From contig NC_092526.1 of assembly GCF_037038585.1 (NCBI RefSeq), positions 7,526,001 through 7,590,000 on the forward strand: a DNA stretch of 64,000 nt, in the 5' to 3' direction. Positions 52,901 through 61,900 of this stretch are shown here, piece by piece; positions within the stretch are counted from its first letter, which is position 1; each line of letters opens with the position of its first letter. This stretch comes from Patagioenas fasciata (lineage: Eukaryota; Chordata; Aves; Columbiformes; Columbidae). The notes beneath the pieces were generated by a model, which had not been told where the DNA came from, searched no databases, and worked only from the letters and a program-made list of their open reading frames with translations. The position numbers and the translations under genes are program-made.

Positions 52901-55900
52901 GAGGAGCCTCAAATTTAGAACAACTACATCAACTGTTAAGTGAAATAATGATCAGAAGACTGAAGAATGACGTCCTAACTCAGTTGCCTCCCAAAGTTCG
53001 GCAACGTATTCCATTTGACCTCCCACAAGCTGCAGCTAAGGTAAATTTTCCACTTTGACTAAAAACACATTTGTTAGTATGTAATCTGTGTATTCATGTG
53101 TATTCTATGTAGCTACACAGAAAGTGTGAATGTATAACATAGCTTCTCTGTTATTTATAAAATATAACATTAAGAACATGAGCATAGCATTTTTTTGCAT
53201 CAGATAATGATAACATTTGCTCTAATTTTAGTATGATCTTATTCCTTCTGTCTTCCTTTTCCTTATACTTTGAATCTTACAGTTACTTTTAGCCAAACTT
53301 GATAGAATTCTCAAAAGTACTCTGTTCTTAAATGTTTCATGCTTGAAATGTCCATGTTGAGGTAGGACATGCTTTGTACTAGATATCTAACCACTGATCT
53401 CTTCTGCCAATTAGAATTTGAATACCACTTTTGCAGAGTGGGAGAAATTAATGAGAAATCTGAGTTCAGATGCCACTGAAAGCCACTTTTCTCAAGTCAT
53501 GAATCTAATCACACGCATGTATAAAGAAACAGCAATTGCCAAGGTAAGCGTGGAAGTCTTTACTTAATGTATTTCAAATACCCAGCGATTTTTTAACTTA
53601 ATACAATTAGTTGTATTGGCCTGGACACTAGATGAGGTTGATTTGGTTTATAATCATGATGTGGAGAAACATTCTCTTTGTGCCCTGTATGTTAATGGAA
53701 CAAGTTGAACCCCGTTATCATGACTAAGTCTTAAAGCTGTTAGGTGGGTGCTGCAGGGCCATGCGTGTGTGTTGGCAGCTGCTGCAGCTCACCCAGGATG
53801 GTGCTGACGCAGCCCCTATGCTGCTTCTCCCCATGGATAAACATGGAGGAACAATCCCTTTTACAGAATCACGGAATCACAGATTCACAGAAAGTCAGGG
53901 ATTGGAAGGGACCTCGAAAACTCATCCAGTCCAATCCCCCACTGGAGCAGGAACACCCAGATGAGGTTACACAGGAAGGCGTCCAGGCAGGTTTTGAATG
54001 TTTCCAGAGTAGGAGACTCCACAACTCCCTGGGCAGCCTGGTCCAGGCTCTGGCACCCCCACCAAGAAGAAGTTTCTTCTCAAATTTAAGTTGAACCTCT
54101 TGTGTTCCAGTTTGTACCCATCACCCCTTGCCCTATCATTGATTGTCACCAAGAAGAGCCTGGCTCCATCCTCCTGACACTCACCCTTTATCTATCTGTA
54201 AACATTAATGAGGTCACCCCTCAGTCTCCTCTCCTCCAAGCTAAAGAGCCCCAGCTCCCTCAGCCTTTCCTCACATGGGAGATGCTCCACTCCCTTCAGC
54301 ATCTTGGTTGTTCTGCGCTGGACCCTCTCCAGCAGTTCCCTGTCCTTCTGGAACTGAGGGGCCCAGAACTGGACACAATATTCCAGATGTGGTCTCACCA
54401 GGGCAGAGTGGAAGGAGAACCTCTCTCTACCTACTGACCACCCCCCTTCTAATCCACCCCAGGATGCCATTGGCCTTTCTGGCAACAAAGGCACAGTGCT
54501 GGCTCATGGTCATCCTGCTGTCCACCAGGACCCCCAGGTCCCTTTCCCCTACACTGCTTTCTAATTTTAGCTGGTCCAAAATGGAACCCCATGTTATGTG
54601 TTTTATTCCATAGTACTGTAGCTTAAGATGGGAGGAAAAACAATCACCAAAATCCTTTGCACGCCTGCTTTTTACCTTGCTGTCAGGCTTCATTATGCTA
54701 ACCTATTTTTTAGGAAAGGATAGAAAAAAAACAAGCTCTGCAGGCTGCTGGAGCAGCAAGAGTTGAGAATGTGACCAACTGCTACACATTTTTTCTTCTT
54801 GCCTTAAAAATATCACTGTGGTTCTGTTGCTATTTTTTTTCCCCACTTTTCTAGTTTCTCCCCTCTAGGGGAAGATAGAAAAAAAAGAAATCTGAGAACT
54901 GCTGCAGAGAGTATTGCATTAACCATTGATCAGTGATAAATTTTATTATTAGCTGTCATCATGACTTTAATAGTTTTTGTAAAATATGGTGAAAATTATA
55001 TTTGACACAAAAGAATTCTATGAATGTTTAAATAGAGCAATATTTATGATTAGGGTATTGTGAAAGTATCGAAATTATTCCTTCCATTTTGATACACAGC
55101 CTTGTGTGGGTGTGGATACAAAAGTTCTGATTAAACAATACCTTTTCTGTTTGAAATATGTTTTTAAAATATGGCTTAAAACATCAGATAATGATGTTGT
55201 AACTAAAAGCAGTTTTAAATACATCTGAATCTGGAAGAAGTGCTGTGTATGTGATCTTTTGAGGATTTGTTTTTTTCTCTGAAGGAATGAGATGGGTTTC
55301 TCAAAGACATAAAGTTGTGGTATTTTTAAAATAAAATTAATTTGATAATTATATGTTAATATTTAACGATGTTATTGTTTGATAAAGTCTTGAATAGAAA
55401 TTTACCTTTTTCTATTACAAGAAATTGAAAGACATTAAAAACTGTCTCTTTGAACATTTTGTATGTCCAACTAATGAAAACCTGCTCTCTTACTCCAGGC
55501 AGGAGCAGTAAAGGACTATATCAAAATGATGCTTCAAAATGACAAACTGAAGTTTCTGGTTTTTGCCCATCACTTAAGCATGCTGCAAGCCTGTACAGAG
55601 GCTGTTATAGAAAATAAGGTAATGATTTAACAAATGTGCACACAAATTTAATGTCAGACTTAACAAATACATGTGAGCTGTGTTTGAATTCAGTAGAATT
55701 AACTGTGTGTACAGGAATTTAAGCACATACAGATCAGTGCCACTGGATTAAAAAGGATTGTGTGGTTTTGAAGAACTGTTTTGTATTTAAAGGTAGTGTA
55801 AACACTAGTATCGAGTATGATACTTTATTATTATTGAATCAGTGTTGTGGGCACTTGTTTCCCAAGTTTTTCTTCCAGTGTTCTTCTGTCTACTTTTTTT

Positions 55901-58900
55901 CTTTTAACAGAACACCATCATCTCTTCTGAATGTTTAATTCAAAGCAGTAAAAATGTTTGCAAACAACCTTCATAGTATTTTGATCATGGACTCTCAACC
56001 ATTGCTAAGGAGTGGTGGTTGATTTTGCAGCTTTATATTGTTGTGCAAATGCTTGCAATTTTAATAAATCATGCCAGGGAAATTACAGATTGTTCTGCAA
56101 GTATTCAGTTTTAAGATCCCATGTTCATTCTGTCTTCTCCATTTGCAAACAGGCCATACCAAATCTGCACTTCTCTAGATAGAGGCATAATTGTACATCA
56201 AAGCGCAAAAGAGTGCTGATGCATCCCCGCCCCCATGGCAGGAATGGAACACGAATTTTCATATTTTCACTGGAGGACAGAAGATGATTGGGTCCAGAAA
56301 TGGACACTGTTAATGTCGTTTTGTCTCTATTGTAATGTTACAGGTTCGCTACATACGAATAGATGGAAGCGTTCCTTCTGCAGAAAGAATACATCTTGTT
56401 AATCAGTTCCAGAAGGATCCTGATACCCGGGTTGCTATTTTGAGTATTCAGGCAGCTGGTCAGGTAGGACAAAAAAAGAAAATACGTGAAATAAGAAACT
56501 TGAAGAATCGTAAGGACTGAAGTCATTGGAGACTGAAGTGATTTACCCAAGGTGGTTTTTCTTCACACAAAATGACTTTTCTAGGCTCATGTGTTCCTTT
56601 TTTTTGGCACTAATTCTTAACCCTTGTAAGCCTCTATTGAAATCACTTGAGCTGAAATTAAGGTAAGCAGCAGCATCTTATTCTTGAATAATTAGTGAAA
56701 ACTCAGTTTCTCTGAAAGTACCAGATTAATAAATGTACTTTCCATAATGGAAAAACAGTATGCAGTCTTTGCACAATATTGAAGTATTTTTTGAATCTTG
56801 CTTACATGTATCTGAGGCCCAAGGAAGAAATCAGTGTAAGAGGCCCATCTGCTGTCGAGGTAGTCCAGCTTATTTCCATATAAAAATGTTCTGTACAACC
56901 GTTGTTTTACTTCAGATATTCCGTTCTTTGTGTGTGGAATCTTTTTTCTAAAACACGTCTACTTCTTTTCTTTAGGGTTTAACTTTCACTGCTGCTACTC
57001 ACGTTGTGTTTGCTGAATTATATTGGGATCCAGGCCACATTAAGCAGGCAGAAGACAGAGCACACCGAATTGGGCAGTGCAGCTCTGTGAACGTTCACTT
57101 CCTCATCGCCAAAGGAACGATGGACACGCTCATGTGGGCAATGCTGAATCGCAAGGTGTGCGTGGAACAGAAATTAATAATCAAGAACTCACTAGGGTTA
57201 AGGTAGCACTTAAGTGCATGTGCCCAATAACATTCTTGCTCATCTGGTACACTCTCCTATACGACAAACTGGTACACCTAGGACTGCTAATCATTAAAGT
57301 GTCCATGTCTGTTCTGAATTAGTTTTTTCTAGTTTTTTGCTCCCTGTTGATCCAAAGATAACTAAGGTAACTCTTTTCCAAGATAAATGGGATGGTTCAC
57401 ATCTACAGGACATTGTTGCTTTATCGTCCTTCTAGCTTTTCTTTTCTCTGATTGTTCAATTTGCCACTTTAACATTTTTTGCACAATAATAACAGCTGGA
57501 GTTGGTTGGTTTTCTGGGGGTTTTGCTTGATGTGTTTGTTTTGGGGAGGGGGTTGAATCTTTGGGTTTTTTCGGTTTTTGTTTTTTAGCTGGATGAGTCT
57601 TGTGTCTCACTAAACTTCATTTCTGAGAGGCAGAAGCATTCTCAAATAATTCTTCTTCATCAGACCCAAGATTACAGTAATCTTGTCGTTTGGTGCCATT
57701 TTTCTCAAGTATTATCCAGTACTTGTTAGGAGGAGTAATTCCATCCTGCTTTCTCTCCTTGGAAGATCTTGAAGAGTTCACAGGACTAATTTGGCTGTTT
57801 TGCTTTTGTGACCTTTTGCAGCCTTTGATACCATTCATTAGTGTCTTCTTTCCATAACTGAGGTGTATTTGTATTCTGTCAGCTCTTGTTTTTTGACATT
57901 TCCAGAAGTGTCAACATTGAAAGAACTGCCTTTTAAACTCTAGTTGTCAGAATTATTTGAGATTGCGGTTACATGGGGTTTCTTCTGATGCAAACACTAG
58001 CTTGTGGTTGTTTCTGCATTTGACTCCCCCTGTGTTGAGCTCGTGCCAACAGATTGTGTCCGTATAGTTAGTGGAGAAACTGATAGCCATTTTTTAGTCA
58101 ATATATTCTTCTCTTGCTGAAAAGTAATCACAACTTAAAGAATCTAGGTATTGCAACTGTATTTGACGTTCAGTTGGGGAATAAAGCTCTATATTCTAAT
58201 TCCTGTAGGTGCCTCCAGATAAATCTCAGTCTCTTTAAACATGGCACAGATGGGTCTCAGTAAATCACCAGCTATTTACCATACAAAAGTTCTGTCACGG
58301 AACTGCTTCTTTTAATTAATACTACCTTTATTTGTTCCCATGTGCCAGGAAAAATGTGTAAACACTGTAGGAGATGTATACAATGGAGATATTCTCTTTT
58401 AACTTCAGTAAATACTGACATGTTGTATAGACCTTTTCAAAAGTCGCAGTGTGTTAAATATACTACTAATGGGTATTCTTGCAGAAATAGCTGCTGGAAG
58501 AGGAATAGTTTTAATCACTTAAGTTATTTTGAATTACTACAGAGTTTCTTACTTCGCAAATGCTGAATTAAGTTTGCAAGGGAAAGAAATTGAGTGAATA
58601 CAGGTAAAGAAATTTGTTCCAACTTGTGAATTCCTTGGAAATGTTATGCAAGTCTTCTTTGTGCAGGCCAAAGTTACAGGCAGCACCTTGAATGGCAAGA
58701 AGGAGAAAATGCAGGCTGAAGAAGGTGATAAGGAGAAATGGGATTTTTTGAGTTTTGCTGAGACCTGGACCCCAAATGAAAGTCTAGAAGATCCCAAAAA
58801 TGAACTTTTATTTACACAAGTAAGACTTGAAACTTATGTTCTTCTGTTTTCTTTCATTTAAAAAAATTATAACCATTGTTCACTTAAGCTTTCCATGCAC

Positions 58901-61900
58901 TGTAGACTTTATTAAGGGAGAAACACTAGATAAGTGGGAAAAAGTAGTGTAAATTCCATTTTAAAAATTAGGTGAAGTTGGGGAAGGTGCTCTGCTGGGT
59001 ATAAATGTCATCTGCAAGCTTCTGATGGGTCATTGTGTAATGTTTAGGTGACTGACCCACCCTCGGAGTCAGATAAAACCAAGTAATTTCTTGTTTAAAT
59101 TACAGCTTTATTAGCTGTCCTGAATGTAGTTGGCTATTGTTTTAGAAACAATGTTTTAAAACCTTTTTTTTCTGTAATAGGCAGCATCACAAAAGGCACG
59201 TAGCATAGCAGTTGTGTATATTTGTTTTCTGGTAGTGCTATTTCAGAATTTTCATGAGAGTATTGAAAATACTTTTTACAAAACAGAAGAGGAATGTTGA
59301 ATTGTTCTTTCTGCTAGCTGTTTGTTCTTAAAGAAGATAGCTTTTGTTTCTATCTCTAAACTAAAAACAGCTTCTTTATGTCATTTTAACAGCTTCTGAT
59401 GCAATAATTGTAAGTCAAGTTTACTTATTTCTTTCCTAGTTTGAAAAGGAAAGACAGAACGACATACGGTCTTTCTTTTCCCCAAAATCCTCCACTGAGA
59501 AGAAACGCAAAATATTTTCTGATAATGAATATTTACATAATGCTTCAGAATCTTCCGAAGTCACAAAAGAGGAGGATGCAGAGAAGAGCAATGAAAACCT
59601 GGATTCCACAAGAATAATTGATGTGGATGCAATTTGTATTGAAAGTACATGTGAACGTGAAGCTAAAAGAGCAAAAAGAACAAGTGGATCTACTCCAGTC
59701 AACTCCAGTAAGAAAAAGAAAATATCTTTGACTGGAGAAAAGCTCTCTTTGTTTTCAGAAAAAAACAATGAAGTCTTTCCTTGTGGCTTAAATACCTCAA
59801 GCAAAAGTACAGCATTAAATGAAGTTTGGCACTGTGGTGCTTGCACTTATAATAATAATGAATTGCTCCCTTACTGTGAAATGTGCAATTGTCCTCGAAG
59901 CAGTAATGGTAAGTAATGTGTGCTGCAGAGAAAAATAGGCATTTTTTTGTTTCAGTTGTGATTAGTTTCAGAAAATACAGTATTTTTAAATGTATGAATA
60001 TACACAAATCCAGGCAAACTATGAAGAATGGTGTGTTTACATGAATAGATACCTCTTTAAGTGATCCTCCTTAATTTTGCTTTCCCAAAGGATCTTTTAC
60101 ATTATCCTAATTTGAAACAAATGGAAAATTCAGGTAAGTGTTACCAGGATAGAAATTCAGTGAGGAAGAATATATGCTCAGTTTTCTTCGCAGCAAATGT
60201 AACTTTCCTTTGCTTTGAGGTTCACAGTTATTCTGAATCCAATTAAATGGCAAACTTTTTCTCTACCTGTCAGAACTGAATTCTATGGTATAAACGTTTT
60301 ATATTGTATATTGGTATTGTATCTTTTTTGTGAGAGACATGACCTAGAAAATATGGCATTTCTTGCTCCAACAGGTTGGTGTAGATGTATTTTATTTAGT
60401 CTCTGGAAACTTAATAAAACATTTTTATGAATCTGTCCCCATATTCGCTATTTCAATTGCAAAGGAATGAGTAAGGTTATTTTTCTCTCTCTCTTTTATT
60501 TTATTGAAGTCTCTGTGCTTGTTTAAGTAAGGACAACTTCTGAATTTCACAGGTATAGATCAAAGCCTGGAAAACTACTTTGTGTGTTTACAGTATACAG
60601 TAACTGTGTATATAATATAGAATTGCTAACTGCATTATTTATTGCTTATATTTTGACATTAAGCTTCATGGATAAAATTGCATAAAAGTTTGTTCCATGT
60701 GTTTTTTCTGCTAATTTTAAAAGTAGCTCTAGCTTCCTAAGTGGTTGCACCATTAGGGAATAAAATGCAATATCTTTGTATTTCAAAGATGTGCTGTCTC
60801 CAGATGTGCATTGATTAGGTTCCTATTCGTACAGGTAGCATAAATAATTGCTTTTCTTGTTTCTTCATCTGTAGGTGAGAGAAATGGGGAAACTCCCACT
60901 CACCAGACTGAGGAAGATGATTTGTCAAAGGACTCCAGAAGAAATGAAGAGGGAGCAGTGTGCAATGCTGAAGATCGGGAAGAAGGTTTGGGGGAACCAG
61001 TGACCCAGCAATTTGTGGAAATCAGCAAAGAGGGAACTGTTGAAAATGAAAACATTGAAAAAAAGCATGGAGAAGGTAAAGTGGGGCTCCTATGAAAGAA
61101 AGATTCTGTGCCATTGTGGAAACCGTGTTAAATGCCTCTGGCATGAAAAATAGCTTTTAAATAAAAACCTATACGTTTGGAAGATGGGCAGAAGTTCACA
61201 CACTAGCACATGACTTTTTCATTTTAGCCTGGGATGTTTATTGAATTTTGATGATTGATAAACCCAGCCTTTCCTTATGATTCCTGAAGCAATACCTTGT
61301 TTTTCGCTGGCATAAGAACTACATCAAACTAGCAAATGTCAAACTGTATAGTTTCACTGAGGCTTAGGATGGCATTTACTTATGTTCAGGACACCCACAG
61401 GCATAACAGAGGATAGGTAATTCAGAAGAGATAGAAGAATAAAACACACAGATATCCTCATAGCTTGCTGCTTGAGCTGTGTGTCTTATGTTATTCTGGA
61501 AGGAGATACAGAATCCTCACGTGGGGTATCTATTCTACTGGGTTTTGTTCCATGATTGCTGAGCATTTGAAGACAACATAAAAAGAAAGATTTACAATGT
61601 TAACACAAAAATGTGTTTGCATGTACAACAAAATGGGACATTTCACAAATAACTTCTTAAAAACATGTATGATATTATTTTTAATGTCTGACTAAAGACT
61701 GAATGAAATTATTTATGAAAAAACCTTTTTAATGCCAACATTGTTTCTCTTTGTAGGAGATGGAGATAAATCAGAAACGCTTCCAATATATGACGGTCTT
61801 ATGTTTTGTGCAAGTAGGAATACTGATAGAATTCACCTCTATACAAAGGTAAACCTGAAATATGCGTGTTTGTTATAGTTCTTAAAATGACAAAGTAAAA

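Noticed and set aside
59436..59846. 136-codon open frame on the - strand.
   Set aside because: It is the antisense shadow of ZRANB3 coding exon 12, whose + frame carries the PIP box and zinc finger.
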